A stretch of DNA of 6,343 nucleotides, from assembly GCA_019347795.1 (NCBI GenBank), contig JAHWKS010000359.1, forward strand, positions 1 to 6,343, in the 5' to 3' direction. Positions 1 through 5,992 of the stretch are shown one piece after another. How positions within the stretch are numbered: position 1 is the stretch's first letter; each line of letters opens with the position of its first letter. Below the pieces are notes generated by a model. That model was not told the DNA's origin. It ran no database searches and saw only the letters and a program-made list of their open reading frames with translations. The stretch is from Planctomycetota bacterium. GTDB lineage: Bacteria > Planctomycetota > Planctomycetia > Pirellulales > Pirellulaceae. The translations under genes and the position numbers were made by a program.

Positions 1-12
1 CTCTTCCGATCT
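1..12. other. Illumina adapter remnant at contig end
   Basis: The first 12 bases, CTCTTCCGATCT, are identical to the 3' end of the standard Illumina read adapters. They sit exactly at the edge of the window, where an untrimmed adapter would be. Genomic sequence starts at position 13. The sigma-factor reading frame stays open through these bases, but the residues encoded there are not native and should be ignored. Seen directly; the adapter identity is common knowledge. Confidence 0.9.
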
Positions 13-188
13 AAGCCGATGAACGTCTCCTGGACCACGTCTTCGCTGGGCGCTCGGCTCCCCAATCGGCTTTCCACGAACGCCAGCAGACGGCCTTCAT
101 AGCGGGCGATCAGATCGTTCCAGGCGGTGGAGTCCCCTTGCCGGATGCGGGCGATCAACAGGTTGTCGGCTTCGGTGGCGCCGGCCAT
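1..188 (-). CDS. ECF-like RNA polymerase sigma factor, N-terminal fragment (sigma-70 region 2 start), cut by contig end
   Basis: This is the beginning of a sigma-70 family factor, probably an ECF or planctomycete ECF-like type, which directs RNA polymerase to a set of promoters. Only 58 codons are genomic. Residues 8-43 form two helices of the region 1.2/2.1 kind (DNLLIARIRQGDSTAW, then the RYEGRLLAFV stretch). Residues 48-57 (SEDVVQETFI) are the core-polymerase-binding signature of region 2.2, with its acidic residues and Gln-Glu pair intact. Regions 2.3 to 4 lie beyond the contig, so its ECF group, any C-terminal extension and the DNA-binding part cannot be judged. The start is the ATG at 188, just before the conserved helix. 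No Shine-Dalgarno sequence precedes it, and a REP element ends 26 nt upstream. It follows the kinase and small membrane-protein genes in the same direction, which suggests signalling control but does not prove it. Confidence 0.88.
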   Translation of the reverse strand, partial: MAGATEADNLLIARIRQGDSTAWNDLIARYEGRLLAFVESRLGSRAPSEDVVQETFIGLDRK

Positions 189-214
189 GCAACGGGAGGG
201 CGTTGGGCGACATA

Positions 215-289
215 GTAGTAGGCACACTCCGTGTGCCGTTCATATTCGCGAACGAAGTTCGCGGACGGCACACGGAGTGTTCCTACTAC
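215..289 (-). repeat. REP-like palindromic element, copy 1 (75 bp, bipartite)
   Basis: Two 25-bp arms (215-239 and 265-289) are inverted repeats of each other with one mismatch, separated by 25 bp. Each arm begins at its outer end with GTAGTA and contains its own hairpin, GGCACAC-TCC-GTGTGCC (imperfect in the right arm). The central spacer holds a third small hairpin, CGCGAAC-GAA-GTTCGCG (247-263). A GTAG head followed by a hairpin, in paired inverted copies, is the classic form of REP elements mobilised by RAYT (TnpA-REP) transposases. The element fills the gap between the small membrane-protein gene and the sigma-factor gene. There is no T-run beside it, so it is not a normal intrinsic terminator. 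The minus label is arbitrary and marks opposite orientation to copy 2, judged from the asymmetric centre. Confidence 0.85.
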
Positions 290-310
290 CTTGGCAGAGC
301 GAAAGCTGAC

Positions 311-997
311 TTAGATCCAGGGGATCGTACGGACCGCGAAGTAAACCACGGCCGCGAGGGCCAGTATCACGGTTGCCGCGCCCAAACGCAAGCGGCGGGT
401 GTAGAAGCCGCGGGTAGCGTTGTCCGCGCGGAGATAACCCAGCAGCACGGCCAGCAGGATGAACACGGCGCCGCCGATCAACCCGGTTCGCACGAGCCGG
501 CTGAGCGTGAGGGCCTCTTTCCAGTCGGCCTCGGCCTGGCGGCGGAAAGCTTCGTCGAACTCAAGCAGCGCATGCGCCTGGTGCATGGGGCCGAAGGAGA
601 ACTCCGGCCGCTCCTCAAATGTCTCGACCGGCGCCACGTTGTAATGGAGATAGCGCGTGGCGCCCGCGGCGCCGAGGTGGCGGTTCACGTAGTCGTCCGT
701 CGCTTGCCGCACCGCCTCCTCGAGCTGACGCCGAGCCTCGCCGAGGCTGTAGTGCGGGCCGGAGGTGACGGCGATGCGGTCAATCTCGCCCTCCTTCGCC
801 GGCGGCGCCTCAACCCATTCCGGACGATTCTCGGGATAGACGACGCGCGGCGCCTCGAGCGCGTCTTCGCCGGCGGCCGGCGCTGCCGCTTCCTCGTCAG
901 CCGGGCTATCGGCCAAGGCGCGGGCGGCCATCGACAGCGGCACGGCCATCAACACCAGGAACAACCACGTGGGCAAAGTTATAGTCCGGTCGTTCAT
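311..997 (-). CDS. Exported N-terminus, two-helix inner-membrane protein of unknown function
   Basis: A 228-residue protein I cannot name; it resembles uncharacterised planctomycete proteins that I recall near kinases. Residues 1-29 look like a signal peptide: a short polar start, a hydrophobic core (about 10-24) and an ALA|D cleavage site. Residues 30-68 are an Ala/Glu/Pro-rich flexible stretch. Residues 70-160 form a mixed soluble domain with a helix (84-104), a TDDYVNRHLG segment and a FGPMHQAHALLEFDEAFRR segment. Two membrane helices follow (about 171-189 and 204-224), and the chain ends PWI. The predicted layout is an extracytoplasmic domain held by a C-terminal helical hairpin. An ATG at 997 with a perfect AGGAGGT seven bases upstream fixes the start. 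That ribosome site overlaps the kinase stop codon, so the two genes are surely co-transcribed. A role as sensor or partner of the kinase is plausible from context only; no catalytic motif or zinc anti-sigma motif is visible. Confidence 0.85.
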   Translation of the reverse strand: MNDRTITLPTWLFLVLMAVPLSMAARALADSPADEEAAAPAAGEDALEAPRVVYPENRPEWVEAPPAKEGEIDRIAVTSGPHYSLGEARRQLEEAVRQATDDYVNRHLGAAGATRYLHYNVAPVETFEERPEFSFGPMHQAHALLEFDEAFRRQAEADWKEALTLSRLVRTGLIGGAVFILLAVLLGYLRADNATRGFYTRRLRLGAATVILALAAVVYFAVRTIPWI

Positions 998-1004
998 CGC
1001 AAGT

Positions 1005-1011
1005 ACCTCCT
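1005..1011 (-). promoter_or_regulatory. Ribosome binding site of the small membrane protein, overlapping the kinase stop codon
   Basis: Read on the minus strand this is AGGAGGT, seven bases before the ATG at 997. The kinase stop codon TAG (1012-1010) runs into it, giving TAGGAGGT. The arrangement suggests translational coupling of the two genes. Confidence 0.85.
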
Positions 1012-3100
1012 AAGCGCGAGCGGCCGCCGCGCGGGCCTGCTTCGGGTCGATCCACGGGGCCGACAACTGAACGCTGATCGCAATCACCGCCGCCAGCATC
1101 AACCCCAGCGGCTGGGGGAAAGTCCAAATCAAGTGCAACACCCACGCCCACAGGGCGCACGCCGCCACCGCCCACACGCTCACGCGCGTGCTGCGGAGCG
1201 GGTCGGCCTGACGCCACCATCGCAGGGCGACCATCAGGCCGCCGAAGTACACCAGGAATCCGGCGAACTGCACGCCGCCGTCGGCCGCGTGCATGTTGCG
1301 GGCGATCATGTCCGGCGCCAGCGGCCGCTGCGTAAGCTGATCGAGCTGTGGCTCGACGAACAGCATCTTGAACGCCAGGAACGAGGCGGCGCCTAGTCCC
1401 AATCCCAGAACCAGCAACAGGAACCGGCGGATCATCGGGTCGCCCTCATCCGCCTCCCAGAACTTCGCGGCCGACAATACGATCCACGCCCCGGCCACGG
1501 CCGTCAGCGCGAACCAGGTGAAGAACGACCAGGAGGCGATCGAGCCGTCCAGCGAGACGCCGGCCGCCAGCAGCATCACCAGCGACAAGACGCCCACGGC
1601 GATCGCCGCCATCAGCAGCGAGCCGGTCAATTCGGCGAGCCGCTCGCCCGGCGCCTTCCGGGACAACCGGCGCCGCGTCTCGTGGCGCCACTCCTCCTGA
1701 CTCAATCGCCGCCCGCGAGCTCGCTGCTGTTGAGCGGCCGCGTGCATCGCGGCGGGCGTGGCGAACGGCGAAGAAGTCGGCGCCCGCGTTGGTCCCTCGC
1801 TCACCAGCGCCCGAATGCCGAAGTACACCAGGAATACCGCGGCCGCCACCAGCGCGACCGGAATCAGCCAATGCGCATTGATCAGCAAGACCAGCACGGC
1901 GACCACGATCAGCAGCACCTTGACCGGCGTGCTAAGGCGCGAGTTGCCCCACCAGTTGCGAGCGCCGGTCCAGCCGCGCTGCACCGCAGGCGGACGATTG
2001 GGACGATTAGCCAGCGATTGCGTCGCCGCCGGCCGCGATGGCTTGTAGGGGGACGCAGGCTTCGGCCGCGGGGGCACCGCGCCGGGCTTTTCATGGATGG
2101 GGCCGAACGACATCTCGTCGTCGGCCACCAACTCCTCCGAGATAAACAACGTCCGCGAGCCTTCCAGGCCCGGCTTGGACGGAGCATCGTCGATGACCAG
2201 CACGTCCTCGCGCGGCGTCCTGGGATCGCGCTCCTCAGGAACAAGGAACTCCGGCCCCGGACTGGAATCCTCGACGATTGGGCGTCGAGCGATCGCGGCC
2301 AAATCGCCGCCGGCCAGCGCTTCCTCAAGAACCGACAGCATCTCTCCCGCGCTGCTGAAGCGATCGTCGGGGTCCTTCTCCAGCGCGCAAGCGATTACTG
2401 AGCGGAACGGCTGCTCGACCGCCGAGAGATCCGGCTCGGCGGTGAGGTGCTTCATGATGATCTCCTGGCTGCTCTCGCCGTCGAACGGTACCCGGCCGGT
2501 GAGCAGCTCGAACAGCACGATGCCCAGGGCGTAAACGTCGATCTCTTTCCCGTAGCAGCCCTTGCCGATCTCCGGCGCCATGTAGTGCAGCGTGCCGACG
2601 CTCTCGGTCTGGCCGCTGCGGCGGCTGCAAGAGATGAACTTCGACAGGCCGTAGTCGCCGATCTTCACGGCCCCGTCGTCGTTGAAAATGTTGCCGGGCT
2701 TCAGGTCGCGATGGACGATGCCGTTCTCGTGCAGGTACGCCACGCCGGCGGCGATCCCGCGGAACCATACCATCGCCTCCTCGCGCGGCAGGCCGTCGGG
2801 ATGCTGGTTGAGCACCTCATTGAGCGTCTCGCCGGGGACGTACTCCATCACCACCCACGACTCGCCTTCGCCGTCGGTGCGGATGTCGTAGAGGTCCAGC
2901 AGGTTGGCGTGCTTGAGGTTCAGGCAGTGCCGCACGCCGCGAAGCTCGATGTCCAGGTGGCGCTGAATCCGCTTGAGCGCGACTTCCTTGCCGGCGTCGC
3001 TGAGGGCGAAGTAAACCTCGCCGAAGCCGCCGATGCCGATGCCGCGCTTGATGGTGTACCCCTCCAGAGGTCGCGAGCCGCTGGGATAGACGAACTTCAT
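1010..3100 (-). CDS. Transmembrane Ser/Thr protein kinase (Hanks type) with polytopic C-terminal region
   Basis: This protein phosphorylates Ser/Thr residues using ATP. From the ATG at 3100 it has 696 residues. The kinase domain spans about 14-260: glycine loop GIGIGGFGEV (20-29), ATP-anchoring Lys43 (VALKRI), catalytic HRDLKPGN (130-137, base Asp132), metal-binding Asp149 in DYG (usual DFG), APE 175-177, Asp188 and Arg247 of the C-lobe. All catalytic residues are present, so it should be active. A linker (about 269-389) follows, Pro-rich at 339-374. About eight membrane helices complete it: near 392-409, 411-430, 494-515, 523-545, 559-581, 611-629, 639-659 and 662-680. The kinase domain should face the cytoplasm. 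The start at 3100 is preferred because GAGG lies seven bases upstream and MKF...GYTIKRG is the family's usual beginning as I recall it. An in-frame ATG at 3193 would add 31 polar residues and has a weaker, more distant AAAGG. No PASTA, TPR or sensor domain is seen. It is coupled downstream to the 228-residue membrane protein. Confidence 0.95.
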   Translation of the reverse strand: MKFVYPSGSRPLEGYTIKRGIGIGGFGEVYFALSDAGKEVALKRIQRHLDIELRGVRHCLNLKHANLLDLYDIRTDGEGESWVVMEYVPGETLNEVLNQHPDGLPREEAMVWFRGIAAGVAYLHENGIVHRDLKPGNIFNDDGAVKIGDYGLSKFISCSRRSGQTESVGTLHYMAPEIGKGCYGKEIDVYALGIVLFELLTGRVPFDGESSQEIIMKHLTAEPDLSAVEQPFRSVIACALEKDPDDRFSSAGEMLSVLEEALAGGDLAAIARRPIVEDSSPGPEFLVPEERDPRTPREDVLVIDDAPSKPGLEGSRTLFISEELVADDEMSFGPIHEKPGAVPPRPKPASPYKPSRPAATQSLANRPNRPPAVQRGWTGARNWWGNSRLSTPVKVLLIVVAVLVLLINAHWLIPVALVAAAVFLVYFGIRALVSEGPTRAPTSSPFATPAAMHAAAQQQRARGRRLSQEEWRHETRRRLSRKAPGERLAELTGSLLMAAIAVGVLSLVMLLAAGVSLDGSIASWSFFTWFALTAVAGAWIVLSAAKFWEADEGDPMIRRFLLLVLGLGLGAASFLAFKMLFVEPQLDQLTQRPLAPDMIARNMHAADGGVQFAGFLVYFGGLMVALRWWRQADPLRSTRVSVWAVAACALWAWVLHLIWTFPQPLGLMLAAVIAISVQLSAPWIDPKQARAAAARA

Positions 3101-3107
3101 GACTCGT

Positions 3108-3111
3108 CCTC
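3108..3111 (-). promoter_or_regulatory. Ribosome binding site supporting kinase start at 3100
   Basis: On the minus strand GAGG is placed seven bases before the ATG at 3100. The competing ATG at 3193 has only AAAGG about 12 bases away. This decides between a 696- and a 727-residue kinase, though not with certainty. Confidence 0.55.
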
Positions 3112-3212
3112 GTGGCGCCGGCGCGTCGGGAGCGTCGCGGCGCGTTTCGGGGCCGCGCCTCTCGATGGCCAAGGTGGCAGTCTCATCATTCATAGTTTCT
3201 GCTGCCTTTCGC

Positions 3213-3239
3213 GGGAAAGCCGACGCCGGCTTTCCCTAC
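3213..3239 (-). repeat. Perfect 10-bp hairpin with GTAG foot (REP-like, different family)
   Basis: GGGAAAGCCG (3213-3222), a 4-base loop and CGGCTTTCCC (3227-3236) form a perfect inverted repeat. On the minus strand the foot reads GTAG directly into the stem, the same design as the two 75-bp REP elements but with another sequence. It lies between the FHA gene and the kinase, 113 bp before the preferred kinase start, or 19 bp before the alternative ATG at 3193. No T-run follows on either strand, so it is not a standard terminator. Only one copy is in the window, so repeat status is inferred. Confidence 0.55.
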
Positions 3240-3248
3240 CCGTCATGT

Positions 3249-3277
3249 TATGGTACGCCAGCCCCAGACTAAAGTTA
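3249..3277 (-). promoter_or_regulatory. Weak candidate -35/-10 promoter before the kinase
   Basis: On the minus strand TTAACT and TACCAT are separated by 17 bp. Each matches four of six positions of the housekeeping sigma consensus. The site lies about 150 bp before the preferred kinase start and downstream of the FHA stop codon. It would let the kinase be expressed apart from the FHA gene. Matches of this quality occur by chance, so this is only a suggestion. Confidence 0.25.
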
Positions 3278-3354
3278 AATCTCTGCGATCTCCGCCTCCA
3301 AATGATAAGGCCGGAAAACTCGGCAAGCGGGGCGCGAAATCCGCCAGAATTCCG

Positions 3355-4836
3355 CTAAACTTCCTCCAAGGTAACAGAAAACGTCTCTCCCACGATTCGC
3401 GAGTCGCTTTGCAGCCGGCTTTGCCCGTCACACAGCCGGCCGTCGATTTCCACCTGCTGCATCGTTCGGCACCACAGCTCGTCTCCCTGCCGGAACAGCA
3501 CCAGCTCATTAGGCCAGTCCCGGCACACCACGTGGTTGCGGATGTGCGGCCCGAGGACGCACGACTCGGCCATCAGCAGCACCGCGTCGCTGTACGGCTG
3601 CGATCGATGCCGGCTGAGGAAATCCAGCCTTGCGGTAGCGCTCAGGGGATGCGGCTGCGAGAAACGGAGCCGCACGCCGTCTCCCAGCACCACCTCGGCG
3701 CCGTCGGAGAGTAGCGTGCAGTCGTGAATTCTCCGGCCGCCGACCCGCACCGGACCGAGCGGCTCGAGGGTGTACGTTTCCCCCCGGCGATGAATTACGG
3801 CATGGCGACGATGCAGATCGCCGCGAATCGCCACATCGACGCGGTTGGGCCCCGAGACATTCTCGGGCGAGGCCTGGCCGATGACGAGCTCGTCCCCCAG
3901 GCACACCAGATAACCGCCGACGCCGTCCACCCATAACGCCAACTCGCGGCGGGGAGCGTCGTTCACGAATGATAGCTCGAACTCCCGCTCGGCGCCGCTG
4001 GTGTCCGAGGCGGCGGCAGTGCTGGCCTTCTTCACGCTCGGCCCAGCGAGGGCGACCTGGGAATCGCGAGCCGACTGTTCAGGGCGGGGCGACGCCCATT
4101 GCCGCGTTTCGCCTAGTTGAGCCGCAGCCGCGGCCTTGCGGGAATCGATCATTTTCCAGGCCCTCCGGCGGGCGTCGAGTGCGAGAGTGTACTCCGGCGC
4201 CAGCTCCAACAACTCATCCGCCAGCGATAAGGCACGGCTCCAATCGTCCACGAGCATCGCCCGATGCATTTGCTCGGTCAGTTCGCGACTTCGCCTGCGG
4301 GCGGACCGGCAGTTGTTGCGCCGCTCCGCCAGGAAGCCCAAATCGGGACGAAGGGCGACGGCCGACTCCAACTGCGCCTCCGCTTCGACAAAGCGGCCGT
4401 TACGGCAATGCTCGCGGGCCGCCTCGACTCGCCGCGCTACCTGCTCCAACGAGCGGAGCTGATCGCCCGACACGCCGCGCCGCTGCAGCGATTCGACGCG
4501 CGCCCGCGCGCCAACCGCGCCATCCGCCTCCAGCCGCGACTCCGCCTCCGCGATCGCGCGCTTCACAAGCGCTTGCCGCACCGAGATGAGACGATCGGTC
4601 TCGCCCACCAGTTTTTCCGCGGTTTCCAGATCCCGCCAACCGGCGGAAATTTCGCCGCCGGCGAGAAACCGGTGGGCCCGTTCCCCCAGCCGCTCCGCGA
4701 CCTTCGCGGCAAGGCGGGCGCCGGGCAGATACTGCTCCAGGCGTCCTTCGGCGATGAGCCGGGCGGCCTCATCCAGCCGGCCCTGCCCGAAGGCTTCCTC
4801 AGCCTCGCGGAGTTGAAGTCGCCAGCCTTGGAACAT
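3355..4836 (-). CDS. FHA-domain protein with N-terminal TPR-like helices and two degenerate FHA folds
   Basis: A 493-residue, apparently cytoplasmic protein with no signal peptide or membrane helix. Residues 5-230 are helical with TPR-like units (about 17-49, 147-176 and 197-227, the last two as RFVEAEAQLESAVALRPD and WSRALSLADELLELAPEY). Residues 232-285 are an Ala/Ser-rich linker. An FHA fold follows at about 300-395 (LVIGQ 317-321, DLHRRHAVI 340-348, VRVGGRRI 363-370). A second, weaker copy lies at about 418-490 (CVLGP 426-430, ELVLFRQGDELWCR 444-457, VEIDGR 462-467). FHA domains normally bind phosphothreonine peptides, which suits the kinase gene next door. However, the Arg after the first Gly is Gln321, the Ser before the conserved His345 is His342, and the Asn-Gly pair is missing, so classic phosphothreonine reading is doubtful. 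I recall similar planctomycete proteins. The start at 4836 is chosen because the REARVAL-like first helix begins there; the frame runs further upstream only through a REP element. There is no Shine-Dalgarno sequence. Confidence 0.9.
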   Translation of the reverse strand: MFQGWRLQLREAEEAFGQGRLDEAARLIAEGRLEQYLPGARLAAKVAERLGERAHRFLAGGEISAGWRDLETAEKLVGETDRLISVRQALVKRAIAEAESRLEADGAVGARARVESLQRRGVSGDQLRSLEQVARRVEAAREHCRNGRFVEAEAQLESAVALRPDLGFLAERRNNCRSARRRSRELTEQMHRAMLVDDWSRALSLADELLELAPEYTLALDARRRAWKMIDSRKAAAAAQLGETRQWASPRPEQSARDSQVALAGPSVKKASTAAASDTSGAEREFELSFVNDAPRRELALWVDGVGGYLVCLGDELVIGQASPENVSGPNRVDVAIRGDLHRRHAVIHRRGETYTLEPLGPVRVGGRRIHDCTLLSDGAEVVLGDGVRLRFSQPHPLSATARLDFLSRHRSQPYSDAVLLMAESCVLGPHIRNHVVCRDWPNELVLFRQGDELWCRTMQQVEIDGRLCDGQSRLQSDSRIVGETFSVTLEEV

Positions 4837-4849
4837 GATGCACGCTAAG

Positions 4850-4924
4850 GTAGTAGGCACACTCCGTGTGCCGTCCGCGGAACTTGTTCGCGAGTAAGAA
4901 CGGCACACGGAGTGTGCCTACTAC
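4850..4924 (+). repeat. REP-like palindromic element, copy 2 (75 bp, bipartite)
   Basis: Two 25-bp arms (4850-4874 and 4900-4924) are perfect inverted repeats, separated by 25 bp. The left arm is identical in all 25 bases to that of copy 1; the right arm differs by one base. The centre matches the reverse complement of the copy 1 centre at 19 of 25 positions, so the copies are in opposite orientation. The centre again forms a small stem, here with one bulged G (near 4876-4890). Outer GTAG feet and an inner hairpin in each arm fit REP elements. It sits between a terminator (three bases away) and the FHA start codon (13 bases away). Confidence 0.87.
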
Positions 4925-4927
4925 ATT

Positions 4928-4962
4928 AAAAAGGGGGCCTCAGGCTCAGGCCCGAAGCCCCC
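4928..4962 (-). terminator. Rho-independent terminator of the coiled-coil gene
   Basis: On the minus strand a 9-bp stem, GGGGGCTTC with GAGGCCCCC (one G-U pair), is extended by four more pairs around a CTGA tetraloop. TTTTT (4932-4928) follows directly. The stem starts about 70 bp after the stop codon at 5033. This is a textbook intrinsic terminator and should isolate the coiled-coil gene from the FHA gene. Confidence 0.9.
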
Positions 4963-5025
4963 TCGGCTTTAGGGAATCGCGTGGAGAAGCTATTCGACGC
5001 CGTCGGGTCCTTCGTCGTCGCCCGT

Positions 5026-5040
5026 GCGAGTTTTACTCGC
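5026..5040 (-). other. Small hairpin over the stop codon of the coiled-coil gene
   Basis: GCGAGT-TTT-ACTCGC is a perfect 6-bp inverted repeat with a 3-base loop that contains most of the TAA stop codon (5035-5033). It has no T-run and is not a terminator by itself. It may be chance, or may protect the mRNA end together with the terminator further down. Confidence 0.4.
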
Positions 5041-5833
5041 GCAGCTTGACGTAGGACTCGTCGCCGGTCTCGCCGAAGTACTTGGACACGCGATCGGTGA
5101 TGTCCTCATCGCTCGCGGCGTCGTCCTCCAGCGGAATCTCGCCGGCGGCTTGAACCTCGCCCAGGAGCTTCCCTTCGACCTCGATCCGCGTGCGGATGTC
5201 TTCGATCAACTCCTTGGTGCGGGCCAGGTGGCTGTTGTCGAAGTTGAAGTCGCTGGCGGTCTTAGCCACCTTCAGCATCTCCAACTCCGCCTCCAGGTTC
5301 TCGACGTTCACTTCCAGCTCACGCTTGGCGGCGAGCATCTCTTCGAGACCCTCCCGGGCGGCCCCGAGCTTCTGCTGCCGGATGCCGAGAATCTTCTGAT
5401 TCTTCTGGAACGTGGCCTCGTTCACCTGGAACCGATCGAAGCGGTTGGCCAGATCGGTCTTCACCTGGTCCTCGGTGTAGCGGCGGCTGGCGTAGTAGAA
5501 CGCGCTGTCGCCGGTCTCGAGGTCTTTCTTCAGGCGAAGGATGTCGCCGCGGGCCTTGGCCAGCGCCTCTTCCTGACGCTCGACCTGCTGCGCCAGCTTG
5601 TCGATCTCCACCTCTTCCTTGGCGATCAGGTGCATGTTGCGCTTGATCTCCGGATCGAGGTCCTTGATCATCTGGCGAGCCCGCTCGATCTGGAATTCGA
5701 TCGGCACGTTGCTCTTGACGGTGTCCTTCACCCACCCGGCCGAAGTGGCCACGTAGCTGCAGGCATCGCGACCGAAGAACAACCCGAGGAGGAGCACTAA
5801 CGCTCCGCCCACTAACAATGCTTTCTTCAACAT
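5033..5833 (-). CDS. Membrane-anchored coiled-coil protein, conserved planctomycete type, function unknown
   Basis: A 266-residue protein. A short basic start (MLKK) leads into one hydrophobic helix (about 5-20), then GRDACSYV. The rest is long, charged helices with heptad-like spacing (about 45-110, 145-190 and 200-230), broken by a Tyr/Arg-rich stretch (AFYYASRRYTEDQV, 111-124). The acidic tail is GEIPLEDDAASDEDITDRV (231-249). No enzyme motif is visible. The helix is either an uncleaved anchor or a signal peptide, so the coiled coil is probably outside the cytoplasm. I recall many planctomycete proteins with the same MLKK...GRDA...SYV opening and PEFEI-like helix start; their role is unknown to me. 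The start is the ATG at 5833, with AGGAG seven bases upstream. An in-frame ATG at 5929 would add 32 unrelated residues before the membrane helix. It has its own terminator, so it is probably a single-gene unit. Confidence 0.9.
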   Translation of the reverse strand: MLKKALLVGGALVLLLGLFFGRDACSYVATSAGWVKDTVKSNVPIEFQIERARQMIKDLDPEIKRNMHLIAKEEVEIDKLAQQVERQEEALAKARGDILRLKKDLETGDSAFYYASRRYTEDQVKTDLANRFDRFQVNEATFQKNQKILGIRQQKLGAAREGLEEMLAAKRELEVNVENLEAELEMLKVAKTASDFNFDNSHLARTKELIEDIRTRIEVEGKLLGEVQAAGEIPLEDDAASDEDITDRVSKYFGETGDESYVKLRE

Positions 5834-5840
5834 CTCTGGT

Positions 5841-5845
5841 CTCCT
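5841..5845 (-). promoter_or_regulatory. Ribosome binding site fixing the coiled-coil protein start
   Basis: AGGAG on the minus strand lies seven bases before the ATG at 5833. It supports this start over the longer frame beginning at 5929. Confidence 0.8.
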
Positions 5846-5963
5846 AAAAGAATGGTCGGCGAAAAGGCTTCTCCCGTGCGTCATTCCCTGCACAAATGCC
5901 TTGAAACGCGAAAATTGCGAATCGTTCACCCGGTAATTCGACCCCCGGGCGGGATTCTTGGCT

Positions 5964-5992
5964 CATTTAGAAAAAATTTTGAAGTGCGGCAA
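5964..5992 (-). promoter_or_regulatory. Candidate -35/-10 promoter of the coiled-coil gene
   Basis: TTGCCG and TAAATG on the minus strand are 17 bp apart. The spacer is an A/T tract (AAAATTTTTT), the only AT-rich patch nearby, which would favour bending and melting. The transcript would have a leader of about 120 nt. The -10 match is poor, so confidence is low. Confidence 0.3.

Noticed and set aside
215..289. REP palindrome as a rho-independent terminator or CRISPR repeat
   Set aside because: No T-run follows on either strand, and there are only two distant copies without spacers.
203..1396. Long plus-strand open frame of 397 codons
   Set aside because: It is antisense to the kinase and small membrane-protein genes, begins inside the REP element and encodes a low-complexity Arg/His/Gln-rich chain typical of shadow frames in GC-rich DNA.
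590..2115. Shared SFGP(M/I)H motif in the small membrane protein and the kinase linker
   Set aside because: Six residues with no flanking similarity; most likely coincidence.
2447..3358. Plus-strand open frame of 303 codons over the kinase domain
   Set aside because: It is antisense to clear kinase motifs, and its product has no recognisable domain.
4837..4908. 24-codon upstream extension of the FHA gene from an ATG at 4908
   Set aside because: The extra residues are encoded by the REP palindrome and have no protein-like character; family-like sequence begins at 4836.
5024..5800. Plus-strand open frame of 258 codons
   Set aside because: It is the mirror of the coiled-coil gene; its Leu/Val/His-rich pattern is what reverse-complemented Glu/Lys/Gln-rich codons give.
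5834..5929. 32-codon upstream extension of the coiled-coil gene from an ATG at 5929
   Set aside because: The ATG at 5833 has AGGAG at ideal spacing and directly precedes the membrane helix expected at the N-terminus.
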